Shown: positions 42,786 to 50,633 of the stretch, in pieces | Layout: each line of letters opens with the position of its first letter | Position numbering within the stretch: the stretch's first letter is position 1 | The notes under the pieces: generated by a model | What the model was told of the DNA's origin: nothing | Databases searched by the model: none | Seen by the model: the letters and a program-made list of their open reading frames with translations, nothing else | Assembly: GCF_014652355.1 (NCBI RefSeq) | Contig: NZ_BMYQ01000005.1 | Location: 62,001 to 126,000 of the forward strand | Reading direction: 5' to 3' | Source of the DNA: Gemmobacter lanyuensis | GTDB taxonomy: Bacteria; Pseudomonadota; Alphaproteobacteria; Rhodobacterales; Rhodobacteraceae | Length of the DNA stretch: 64,000 nucleotides | Made by a program: the position numbers and the translations under genes

Positions 42786-43217
42786 ATGCTGATCGGCATC
42801 CCTCCCATTTTAGGCCCCGAACTGCTGGCCACCTTGCGGGCCATGGGCCACGGGGATGAAATCGCCCTTGTGGACGGCAACTATCCCGCCCAGGAACATG
42901 CCCGCCGTCTGGTGCGGGCAGATGGTCACGGCATCGTGGCGCTGCTCGACGCGATCCTGACCGTCATGCCGCTGGATGAGGACGTGCCCGCCCCCATCCT
43001 TCGTGCCGCCCTGAACAACGATCCGGCGCAGCGCGCAGCCTTTCATGACCAGATCGACGCCCTGGGCGCGGCGCGGGGCGTGCAGGTGCAGCCGCTTGCA
43101 GGGGCGGATCTCTACCCCCGCATCCGGGCGGCGCATACCATCGTCGCCACCAGCGAAGGGGCGCTTTTCGGCAATGTCATTCTCCGCAAGGGCGTAGTGC
43201 GGGCCGCCACCCCTTGA
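42786..43217 (+). CDS. RbsD/FucU-family sugar mutarotase
   Basis: This is a 143-residue mutarotase of the RbsD/FucU family, which interconverts pyranose/furanose or alpha/beta anomers of imported sugars. The catalytic histidine is in MGHGDEIALVDGNYPA, near residue 22, and the C-terminal region ends VATSEGALFGNVILRKG, typical of FucU-like members. It starts at 42786 with AAGGAG ten bases upstream. It is divergent from frcB and followed by the ROK regulator gene, so it belongs to the fructose-type transport unit. Anomer conversion before the kinase step is a sensible role. Confidence 0.9.
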   Translation: MLIGIPPILGPELLATLRAMGHGDEIALVDGNYPAQEHARRLVRADGHGIVALLDAILTVMPLDEDVPAPILRAALNNDPAQRAAFHDQIDALGAARGVQVQPLAGADLYPRIRAAHTIVATSEGALFGNVILRKGVVRAATP

Positions 43218-43282
43218 AGCGGCCGGACAATCGGGTCATGGCTCGGCGCCGCGGACAGGGAGGAGACAGAGAGGAGGAGGAC

Positions 43283-44524
43283 GTGCGCAACGCGATGGAC
43301 ATCCCGCAGGACAGGACCGGCGCAGATCTGCAGCCGCAGCCCGCCAGCACGGCCCGCGGGTCGAACCAATCGGGGATGCGCGCGCACAACGAACGCCTCG
43401 TTCTCAGCCTCGTGCGGCAGCATGGGGCATTGGCCAAATCCGATATCGCCCGCATGACCGGCCTTTCGGCGCAGACCGTTTCGGTCATCATGCGCGCGCT
43501 GGAACAGGATGGCCTGCTGTTGCGGGGCGAGCCGGTGCGCGGGCGGATCGGCCAGCCTTCGGTTCCGATGTCCCTGGCGGCAGAGGGGGCCTTTTTCCTC
43601 GGGCTGAAGATCGGGCGGCGATCGGCGGATCTGACGCTGGTGGATTTCACCGGACAGGTGCGGGCGACGCGGCGCAAGGTCTATCGCTACCCCACCCCGG
43701 ATACCGTTCTGGCCTTCGTGCGGCTTGCGCTGCCCGACCTGACCCAGACCCTGCCCCCCGCCGCACGCGACCGCATTGCCGGCATGGGTGTGGCCATGCC
43801 CTTTCAGCTTTGGAGCTGGGTGCAGTATATCGGCGCCCCACAGGCCGAGATGGATGCCTGGCGCACCCGCGACATTCAGGCCGAACTTGCCGAGGTGGCG
43901 GGGATGCCCGTCACCGTGCAGAATGACGCCACCGCCGCCTGCGGCGCCGAACTGGTGTTCGGAACGGGCGAAAAACCGAATGATTTCCTCTATTTCTACT
44001 TCGGCACTTTCATTGGTGGCGGGCTGGTGCTGAACGGGCAGCTGTTCACCGGCCGATCGGGCAACGCGGCAGGCGTGGGGCCGATGCTGGTGCCGGGGCC
44101 CGACGGGCGGATGCGGCGGCTGATCACGGTGGCATCGCTCTCGGCGCTGGGGGCGGCGATGGATGCGGCGGGCGAGGCATCCGACCAGCTGTGGGAAAGC
44201 CCCGGCCCCTGGACCATCAGCCAGCCGGTGCTGGACCGCTGGATGGATGACGCGGCCGAAGGGCTCGCGGCGGCAATCCTCAGCGCCTCGGCACTGCTGG
44301 AGCTGGGTGCGGTGCTGATTGACGGCTGGATGCCCCCCGAAATCCGCGCCGCCGTGGCCGAGCGCGTCAATGCCGCCTTCTATCGGCTGGACCTGGCCGG
44401 GATCGACCCGCCGCTGATCCGCGAGGGCACCATCGGAGCCGAGGCCCGGTCGCTGGGCGCAGCGGCCATTCCCCTGTCGCAGCGCTTCTTGCTGGAACAG
44501 GGTGCCGTCCTGACCGAAGGCTGA
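43283..44524 (+). CDS. frcR: FrcR, ROK-family transcriptional regulator
   Basis: This is a ROK-family transcription factor (413 aa) with an N-terminal winged helix (SDIARMTGLSAQTVSVIMRAL, about residues 50-80 from this start) and a sugar-kinase-like C-terminal domain. The GTG at 43283 has GAGGAGGAGG upstream. TTG at 43214 and ATG at 43295 are alternatives. The zinc CxCGxxGC motif of ROK glucokinases is absent, which supports a regulator. It is the downstream partner of the fucU-like gene. It probably binds the palindrome at 42676-42692, shutting off or activating both directions in response to a sugar or sugar phosphate. Confidence 0.87.
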   Translation: MRNAMDIPQDRTGADLQPQPASTARGSNQSGMRAHNERLVLSLVRQHGALAKSDIARMTGLSAQTVSVIMRALEQDGLLLRGEPVRGRIGQPSVPMSLAAEGAFFLGLKIGRRSADLTLVDFTGQVRATRRKVYRYPTPDTVLAFVRLALPDLTQTLPPAARDRIAGMGVAMPFQLWSWVQYIGAPQAEMDAWRTRDIQAELAEVAGMPVTVQNDATAACGAELVFGTGEKPNDFLYFYFGTFIGGGLVLNGQLFTGRSGNAAGVGPMLVPGPDGRMRRLITVASLSALGAAMDAAGEASDQLWESPGPWTISQPVLDRWMDDAAEGLAAAILSASALLELGAVLIDGWMPPEIRAAVAERVNAAFYRLDLAGIDPPLIREGTIGAEARSLGAAAIPLSQRFLLEQGAVLTEG

Positions 44525-44653
44525 CCCCCACCGGGACAGCGGGACACGGCAAAGATCTATCACAGCTTGCAAAAATGCCGTTTGAGGAACCTGTCGCGAT
44601 GTCATCGCCTTGACAGGCCGAAAGGTATTGGCCGACACACGACACAGCCCCAT
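44525..44653. promoter_or_regulatory. mrp upstream region with a two-part inverted repeat
   Basis: CCTGTC-GCGAT-GTC-ATCGC-CTT-GACAGG (44590-44617) is a nearly symmetric inverted repeat upstream of the antiporter operon. It contains a TTGACA hexamer (44610-44615). A matching -10 is not clear. The element could be a mRNA hairpin in the leader or an operator. The rest of the 129 bp shows no gene. Confidence 0.45.
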
Positions 44654-47560
44654 ATGGCTGATACGTCCGAACGTCCGCCACCGGCCGCGCCCGCGGCCCC
44701 AAAGATCTGGAAACGCCCCGGTATGTCTCTTGCCCTGATCGCTGCGCTGCCTTTTCTGGGGGCCCTGCTGCCCGGCCTGCTGATCCGCGTCAGCCGCACG
44801 GCCTGCGCCACGGTCACCGGATCTGTCACCCTGCTGGCCCTGATCGGGCTGGGGCTGCATGCCCCCGCCGTCCTGCGGGGCGAGGTGCTGACCACCCGCT
44901 TCGAATGGCTGCCGCAGCTGGGGCTGAACGCCACCTTCATGCTGGATGGGCTGGGGCTATTGTTTGCCGGGCTGATCCTGGGGATCGGCCTGCTGATTAT
45001 TCTTTACGCCCGCTTCTACCTGTCGGACCGCGACCCGATGGGGCAGTTCTATACCTATCTCATGCTCTTTCAGGGCGCGATGGTGGGGATCGTGCTGTCG
45101 GACAACATCCTGCTTCTGCTGGTGTTCTGGGAGCTGACCTCGCTGTCGTCCTTCCTGCTGATCGGCTATTGGAAACACCTGCCCGAAGGGCGGCAAGGCG
45201 CGCGCATGGCGCTGGCGGTAACGGGCGGCGGCGGCCTGGCGATGATCGCGGGGATGCTGATCCTGGGCCAGATCGCGGGGTCTTATGACCTGAGTGTGAT
45301 CCTGCAAGCCGGCGATGCGATCCGCGCCTCGGACTGGTATCTGACCGCGCTGGTGCTGATCCTGCTGGGGGCCTTTGCGAAATCGGCGCAGTTCCCGTTC
45401 CACTTCTGGCTGCCCCATGCGATGGCCGCGCCGACCCCGGTTTCGGCCTATCTGCATTCGGCCACGATGGTGAAGGCGGGCATCTTCCTGATGGCGCGGA
45501 TGTGGCCCGTCCTGTCCGGCACGCCCGAATGGTTCTGGATCGTATCGCTGACCGGACTGTTCACGATGGTGATGGCGGCCAAGATCGCCTTCTACCAGAC
45601 CGACCTGAAGGCACTGCTGGCCTTTTCGACCGTGTCGCATCTGGGCCTGATCACCATGCTGCTGGGCTTTGGCACCAAGGCTGCGGCAACGGTTGCGATG
45701 TTCCACATCGTCAACCACGCCACATTCAAGGCGGCACTCTTCATGTCGGCCGGGATCGTGGACCACGAGACCCACACGCGCGACATCCGCAGGTTGGGCG
45801 GGCTGCGGCATCTGATGCCGCTGACCTTCACCATCGCCGCGATCACGGGCCTGTCGATGGCGGGCATTCCGCCCTTCAACGGGTTCCTGTCGAAAGAGAT
45901 GATGCTGGAAGAGGCCGCCCATGCGCCGCATTGGATGATTCCGGCGCTGGTCTGCATCGGGGCGGCACTGTCGGTCGCCTATTCCTTCCGGCTGGTGGCA
46001 CAGACCTTCCTCGGCCCCCAGCGGGACGACTATCCCCATCATCCGCATGATCCGGGCATCGGGCTTTGGGGGGCCCCTGCCCTGCTGGCGGTGCTGGTGG
46101 TGCTGATCGGTCTGATGCCCATGACCATGGCGACCTGGCTGGTCGATGCAGCGGCAGGGGCGGTCACGGGTGGACCTGTGCAGGTGAAGATCGCGCATTG
46201 GCACGGCCTGGGCAGCCCCGCGCTGTGGATGTCGATCGGGGCTGTGGGCGGGGGTCTTCTGCTGCTGGGGCTGCATGGGCCGCTGGATGCGATCTGGCGC
46301 CGCATGCCCCGGCCCGAGGGCAAGCGCATCTTCGACGCGCTGATCGAGCCCTTCGCCCGCCTGTCCGCCGCCCTAACGGGCGCGGTGCATGACGGGGCGA
46401 TGGGGCGTTACCTGTGGATCGGCGGCGCGACCATGCTGGGCGTGGGCGCCTATGCCTTCTTTACGGGGGGCCATGCGCCCGGAACGCTGCCACTGACCCC
46501 GGTTGATCCGATTGCGGCGGCGGGGTGGCTTGCGCTCATGGTCGCTTCGGCCGGGGTGGGCGTGCTGCACCACCAGCGCCTGCTGACGCTGGTGCTGATC
46601 GGGGTGATCGGGTTGATCGTCTCGGTCGCCTTCGCCTATCTCTCGGCCCCCGACCTTGCGCTGACCCAGATCTCGGTCGAGGTGGCGACGGTGATCCTGA
46701 TGCTGCTGGCGCTGAACTTCCTGCCCAAGACCACCCCGCGCGAAAGCGGCCACCTGCGGCGCGGCCGGGATGCGGCACTGGCCGGGCTGATCGGGCTGGG
46801 CGTGGGCGGCCTTGCCTATATGCTGATGATGCGCGGCTTCGCCTTCCCGACCATCGCCGATTACCACATGGCCAATTCCAAGGCGCTTGGCGGCGGCACC
46901 AATGTGGTGAACGTGATCCTTGTCGACTTCCGCGGCTATGACACTTTCGGCGAAATCACCGTTCTGGGCATCGCCGCCACGTTGATCTTCGCCCTGACCG
47001 AGGCGCTGCTGCGCCCCGGCCCAGCCAATGACCGCCTGCGCAACTGGCGCAACGACACGCCTGACGCGGGCGACCGCCACCCGCTTATGATGGTCGTGGC
47101 CACGCGGATGATGCTGCCCATTGCGCTGATGGTGGGGATCTACATCTTCCTGCGCGGCCATAACGTGCCGGGCGGCGGCTTCATCGCCGGGCTGGTCGTG
47201 TCGATCGCGCTGGTGATGCAATACATGGCTTCGGGCTTTGGCTGGACCGCGGCGCGCCAGAAGATCGACTATCACGGGCTGATCGGCGCAGGTGTGCTGA
47301 TCGCGGCGGCCACGGGCATCGGGTCCTGGTTCGCGGGGCGGCCCTTCATGACCTCGACCTTCGGCTATGTCGAAATCTGGCCGCTCGAGAAGTTCGAGCT
47401 GGCGACCGCCGCGCTTTTCGACCTCGGGGTTTTCCTCACGGTGCTGGGGGCGGTGATGCTGGCCCTGTCGTCGCTGACGCGCATCGCGATCCGCGCGGGC
47501 CAGACCGTGAACACCGAAGCCTACGACATGCAGGACAAATTCGACCGGGAGACGCACTGA
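44654..47560 (+). CDS. mrpA: MrpAB-fused Na+(K+)/H+ antiporter subunit (PhaAB)
   Basis: This is the large subunit of the multi-protein monovalent cation/H+ antiporter (968 aa). Roughly residues 1-800 are MrpA, homologous to the ND5/NuoL proton-pumping subunit, with LLVFWELTSLSSFLLIGYW, FPFHFWLPHAMAAPTPVSAYLHSATMVKAGIFL and HLGLITMLLGFG. The last ~140 residues are an MrpB domain (VGIYIFLRGHNVPGGGFIAGL), as in PhaAB. The window has only one copy, so A and B are fused. The start is uncertain: ATG at 44654 or at 44723 (closer to the first helix); neither has a clear ribosome-binding site. It is followed by subunits C to G without gaps, forming a complete operon. Confidence 0.92.
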   Translation: MADTSERPPPAAPAAPKIWKRPGMSLALIAALPFLGALLPGLLIRVSRTACATVTGSVTLLALIGLGLHAPAVLRGEVLTTRFEWLPQLGLNATFMLDGLGLLFAGLILGIGLLIILYARFYLSDRDPMGQFYTYLMLFQGAMVGIVLSDNILLLLVFWELTSLSSFLLIGYWKHLPEGRQGARMALAVTGGGGLAMIAGMLILGQIAGSYDLSVILQAGDAIRASDWYLTALVLILLGAFAKSAQFPFHFWLPHAMAAPTPVSAYLHSATMVKAGIFLMARMWPVLSGTPEWFWIVSLTGLFTMVMAAKIAFYQTDLKALLAFSTVSHLGLITMLLGFGTKAAATVAMFHIVNHATFKAALFMSAGIVDHETHTRDIRRLGGLRHLMPLTFTIAAITGLSMAGIPPFNGFLSKEMMLEEAAHAPHWMIPALVCIGAALSVAYSFRLVAQTFLGPQRDDYPHHPHDPGIGLWGAPALLAVLVVLIGLMPMTMATWLVDAAAGAVTGGPVQVKIAHWHGLGSPALWMSIGAVGGGLLLLGLHGPLDAIWRRMPRPEGKRIFDALIEPFARLSAALTGAVHDGAMGRYLWIGGATMLGVGAYAFFTGGHAPGTLPLTPVDPIAAAGWLALMVASAGVGVLHHQRLLTLVLIGVIGLIVSVAFAYLSAPDLALTQISVEVATVILMLLALNFLPKTTPRESGHLRRGRDAALAGLIGLGVGGLAYMLMMRGFAFPTIADYHMANSKALGGGTNVVNVILVDFRGYDTFGEITVLGIAATLIFALTEALLRPGPANDRLRNWRNDTPDAGDRHPLMMVVATRMMLPIALMVGIYIFLRGHNVPGGGFIAGLVVSIALVMQYMASGFGWTAARQKIDYHGLIGAGVLIAAATGIGSWFAGRPFMTSTFGYVEIWPLEKFELATAALFDLGVFLTVLGAVMLALSSLTRIAIRAGQTVNTEAYDMQDKFDRETH

Positions 47561-47561
47561 C

Positions 47562-47897
47562 ATGGAAATCCTTGTCGCTTCGGCCATCGGCCTGATGACC
47601 GCGGTGGGGATCTATCTGATCCTGCGGCTGCGCACCTTTCCGGTGATCGTCGGGCTTTCGATGATCTCTTATGCCTGCAACGTCTTCATCTTTGCCTCGG
47701 GGCGGATCGTGGCGGGGTTGCCGCCGATCCTGTCCCCGGACGCCGCCGCCTACACCGACCCGATGCCACAGGCGCTGGTGTTGACGGCCATCGTCATTTC
47801 CTTCGGGATGACGGCAGTGCTGGTGATGATGGCGCTCGGCGCCTTTTTCGAGGCGGGCGACGACCGCATCGACCTGGATGACGGGGGGGCCAAGTGA
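47562..47897 (+). CDS. mrpC: Antiporter subunit MrpC
   Basis: This is the small MrpC subunit (111 aa), homologous to NuoK, with three hydrophobic segments and a conserved glutamate-bearing C-terminal half (LVLTAIVISFGMTAVLVMMAL). It begins 1 bp after the mrpA stop and overlaps mrpD. Subunit order A(B)-C-D-E-F-G is the group 2 (Pha-type) arrangement. Confidence 0.92.
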   Translation: MEILVASAIGLMTAVGIYLILRLRTFPVIVGLSMISYACNVFIFASGRIVAGLPPILSPDAAAYTDPMPQALVLTAIVISFGMTAVLVMMALGAFFEAGDDRIDLDDGGAK

Positions 47898-49408
47898 TGA
47901 TGGGTCATTGGATCATCGTCCCGGTGGTGTTGCCCGCCATCATGGGCGCCTTCACCCTGCTGGTTCTGCGCAACACGATCGAGGTGGCGCGCGTCTTTTC
48001 CACCGTGACCACGGCCCTTCTGGCCGCGCTTTCGGTCTGGCTGTTGCTGGGGGCCAGCGCAGAAGGCCCCGAGGCCTATTTCCTTGGCAACTGGCCCGCG
48101 CCCTTCGGCATCGTGCTGGTGCTGGACCGGCTTTCGGCGCTGATGGTGGCGCTGACGGCCTTTCTGGCGCTGGCGGTGCAGCTTTATGCCATCGGCACCG
48201 GCTGGGACACGCGGGGGCGACATTTCCACGCGCTCTGGCAGTTTCAGCTGATGGGCCTTTGCGGCGCCTTCCTGACGGGGGATGCCTTCAACCTGTTTGT
48301 CTTCTTCGAGGTGCTGCTGATTGCCTCTTACGGCTTGATGATCCACGGCGGCGGGCGGGCGCGGCTCAAGGCCGGGGTACAATATGTGGCCTTCAACCTT
48401 GTGGGTTCGACGCTGTTCCTGTTCGGGCTGGCAACCATCTATTCGGTGATGGGCACGCTGAATATGGCCGATCTGGCCGCCAAGCTGCCGCTGCTGCCCG
48501 AGGGCGATGCCGCGCTGATGCGGCTGGCGGGGGTGATGCTTCTGATGGTCTTTGCGATCAAGGGCGCGTTGGTGCCACTGCATTTCTGGCTGCCCGCAAC
48601 CTATGCCCAAGCACCGGGCCCTGTATCCGCCTTGTTTGCAGTGATGACCAAGGTGGGGGCCTATGCCGTCATACGCTGCTTCACGCTGTTCTTCCCGGTC
48701 ACGCTGCCGGCAAGCGGGGCGCTGTTCGCAAATCTGCTGTTGCCCGCGGCGCTGGTCACGCTGGCGGTGGGGGCGATCGGGGTGATGGGGGCGCGCACCC
48801 TTGCAACCGTCGCGGCCTTTGCGGCCATCGCCTCGATGGGAACGCTGTTCACGGCGGTGGCGCAATTCACCCCGCAGGCGACGGCGGCGGCGATCTACTA
48901 CCTGCTGCATTCCACCCTGGCGGCGGCGGTCATGTTTCTGATTACCGATCTGGTGCTGTCGCGGCGCGGCACGACCGATCTTGTCAGCCCGAAAACGCCC
49001 ATGGCGCAGCACGGCCTGCTTGCGGCGCTGTTCATGGTGGCGGCCATCGCGGTTGCGGGGATGCCGCCGTTGTCGGGCTTTCTGGGCAAGCTGCTGATCC
49101 TTGATGCCACGCGGGGTGCGGGGCAGATGCTGATCTGGGGCGCGATCCTTGTGTCGTCCTTCGTGCTGATCTTGGGCCTCGCACGGGCCGGATCGGCGGT
49201 GTTCTGGAAGACTGCACCGGGCACGCCCCTGCCCCACGCGCCCCAACCGCTGGCCTTTGTGGCCACCGGGGCATTGGTGGCGGGGCTGATCGGGTTGACG
49301 CTGGCCGCAGGGCCGATCACCGGCTGGCTCGCGGAAACCGCGGCCGCCCTGCATGATCCGGTGGCCTATATCGACGCCAACAAGCTGGAGCCGCACGATG
49401 CCCCGTAA
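47897..49408 (+). CDS. mrpD: Antiporter subunit MrpD
   Basis: This is the MrpD subunit (about 503 aa), an ND4/NuoN-like proton channel with around fourteen hydrophobic segments. Stretches typical of the family are GDAFNLFVFFEVLLIASYGLMI, VPLHFWLPATYAQAPGPVSALFAVMTKVGAYA and MPPLSGFLGKLLIL. A GTG at 47894, ATG at 47897 or ATG at 47900 could start it; the ATG at 47897 overlaps the mrpC stop (TGATG). It overlaps mrpE by 11 bases at the end. Confidence 0.93.
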   Translation: MMGHWIIVPVVLPAIMGAFTLLVLRNTIEVARVFSTVTTALLAALSVWLLLGASAEGPEAYFLGNWPAPFGIVLVLDRLSALMVALTAFLALAVQLYAIGTGWDTRGRHFHALWQFQLMGLCGAFLTGDAFNLFVFFEVLLIASYGLMIHGGGRARLKAGVQYVAFNLVGSTLFLFGLATIYSVMGTLNMADLAAKLPLLPEGDAALMRLAGVMLLMVFAIKGALVPLHFWLPATYAQAPGPVSALFAVMTKVGAYAVIRCFTLFFPVTLPASGALFANLLLPAALVTLAVGAIGVMGARTLATVAAFAAIASMGTLFTAVAQFTPQATAAAIYYLLHSTLAAAVMFLITDLVLSRRGTTDLVSPKTPMAQHGLLAALFMVAAIAVAGMPPLSGFLGKLLILDATRGAGQMLIWGAILVSSFVLILGLARAGSAVFWKTAPGTPLPHAPQPLAFVATGALVAGLIGLTLAAGPITGWLAETAAALHDPVAYIDANKLEPHDAP

Positions 49409-49889
49409 GATCCTGCCGCATCCCGGGCTGACCGTCCTGCTGACCTTGACCTGGCTGATGCTGGTCAATGATTTCAAATGGGGCAGCCTTGTCTTTGGCG
49501 CCTTTCTGGGCGTTATCCTGCCCCTGCTGACAGCGCCCTACTGGCCCGACCGACCGCGCATCCGCAACTGGCCCGCCGCCGTCGGCTATCTGGGGATCGT
49601 GATCTGGGACATCCTGAAATCCAATGTCAGTGTGGCGCTGATCGTGCTGTTCCGGCCCCGGGCCGGGCTGCGTCCCGCCTGGATCACCATTCCGCTGGAT
49701 CTGGACACGCCCGAGGCGATCACCGTGCTGGCGGGGACAATCACGCTGACGCCCGGCACCGTCACCGCCGATCTTTCGGCCGACGGGCGGGCACTGCTGA
49801 TCCATTGCCTTGACGCCCCCGACCCCGACGCCGTGCGCGACGACATCAAGGCCCGCTATGAAACCCGGCTGCAAAGGATTTTCGGATGA
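49398..49889 (+). CDS. mrpE: Antiporter subunit MrpE
   Basis: This is MrpE (163 aa), with two hydrophobic segments in the first 45 residues and one near 60-80, then a soluble C-terminal part. The stretches LILFRPRAG-like (VLFRPRAGLRPAWITIPLDL) and ITLTPGTVTADLS are hallmarks of MrpE. The ATG at 49398 lies within the last codons of mrpD, and the stop overlaps mrpF (ATGA). Confidence 0.9.
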   Translation: MPRKILPHPGLTVLLTLTWLMLVNDFKWGSLVFGAFLGVILPLLTAPYWPDRPRIRNWPAAVGYLGIVIWDILKSNVSVALIVLFRPRAGLRPAWITIPLDLDTPEAITVLAGTITLTPGTVTADLSADGRALLIHCLDAPDPDAVRDDIKARYETRLQRIFG

Positions 49890-50158
49890 TCCTCGATTAT
49901 GCCCTCGGCTTTGCCTTTGTCTGTTTCGGGCTGGGTCTGCTGATCTGCCTGTGGCGCGTGGTTTTTGCGCCCTCGATCCCGGACCGGGTGCTGGCGCTGG
50001 ACACGATGGTCGTGAACATGATCGCGCTTCTGGTCCTCTATGGCATGTATTACGGCACCGGCATCTATTTCGAGGCGGCGATGCTCTTTGCCATGACGGG
50101 CTTCGTTTCTTCCGTCGCCTATGCCAAATTCATTCTCCGCGGGGATATCATCGAGTGA
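49886..50158 (+). CDS. mrpF: Antiporter subunit MrpF
   Basis: MrpF (90 aa) is a three-helix membrane protein. The conserved segment DRVLALDTMVVNMIALLVLYG contains the aspartate associated with cation coupling in the family. It overlaps both neighbours by a few bases (ATGA on the left, TGATG on the right). Confidence 0.92.
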   Translation: MILDYALGFAFVCFGLGLLICLWRVVFAPSIPDRVLALDTMVVNMIALLVLYGMYYGTGIYFEAAMLFAMTGFVSSVAYAKFILRGDIIE

Positions 50159-50562
50159 TGGATATGGTCATCGACATCCTGATTTCGGCCCTTCTGGTCA
50201 TCGGCGGCGTCTTCGGTCTGGTGGGAAGCTATGGTCTGGTCAAACTGCCCGACCTGATGACGCGGCTGCATGCCCCGACCAAATCCAGCACGCTGGGGGT
50301 GGGCGGGGTGCTGGTCGCCTCGATGCTGATGGGGATCGTGGCCGGGGATCTGAGCTGGCATGAGCTGCTGATCACGCTGTTCCTGTTCCTGACGGCGCCG
50401 ATCACCTGCAACTTCATCGCCAAGGCCTGGATCGCCCGCAACCTGACCCCGCAGGACCTGCCGCCCACCGGCACGCCGCGCAACTGGGCGACCCTGGACC
50501 TGACCGAAGAACCCGTGCTGCCCGCCCTGACCCCGCCGGGGCAACCGGGGCGGCCGTCATAA
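50158..50562 (+). CDS. mrpG: Antiporter subunit MrpG
   Basis: MrpG (134 aa) has three hydrophobic segments and the strongly conserved stretch GLVKLPDLMTRLHAPTKSSTLGVG. It closes the mrp operon. The C-terminal ~35 residues are hydrophilic, rich in Pro and Thr, and vary in the family. A weak hairpin CCACC-CTGAT-GGTGG follows at 50565-50579. Confidence 0.92.
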   Translation: MDMVIDILISALLVIGGVFGLVGSYGLVKLPDLMTRLHAPTKSSTLGVGGVLVASMLMGIVAGDLSWHELLITLFLFLTAPITCNFIAKAWIARNLTPQDLPPTGTPRNWATLDLTEEPVLPALTPPGQPGRPS

Positions 50563-50633
50563 ACCCACCCTGATGGTGGAACCCGCCCGCGCTTCGTGCC
50601 ATATCTGGCCCGACACGCGCGGAGGGATATGAC

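Noticed and set aside
43283-44524. ROK glucokinase
   Set aside because: A winged-helix DNA-binding domain is present and the zinc CxCGxxGC motif is missing, so a regulator fits better.
44654-49408. Parts of a NADH dehydrogenase (NuoL/K/N) operon
   Set aside because: The ND5- and ND4-like subunits are followed by MrpE, F and G, which do not occur in complex I.
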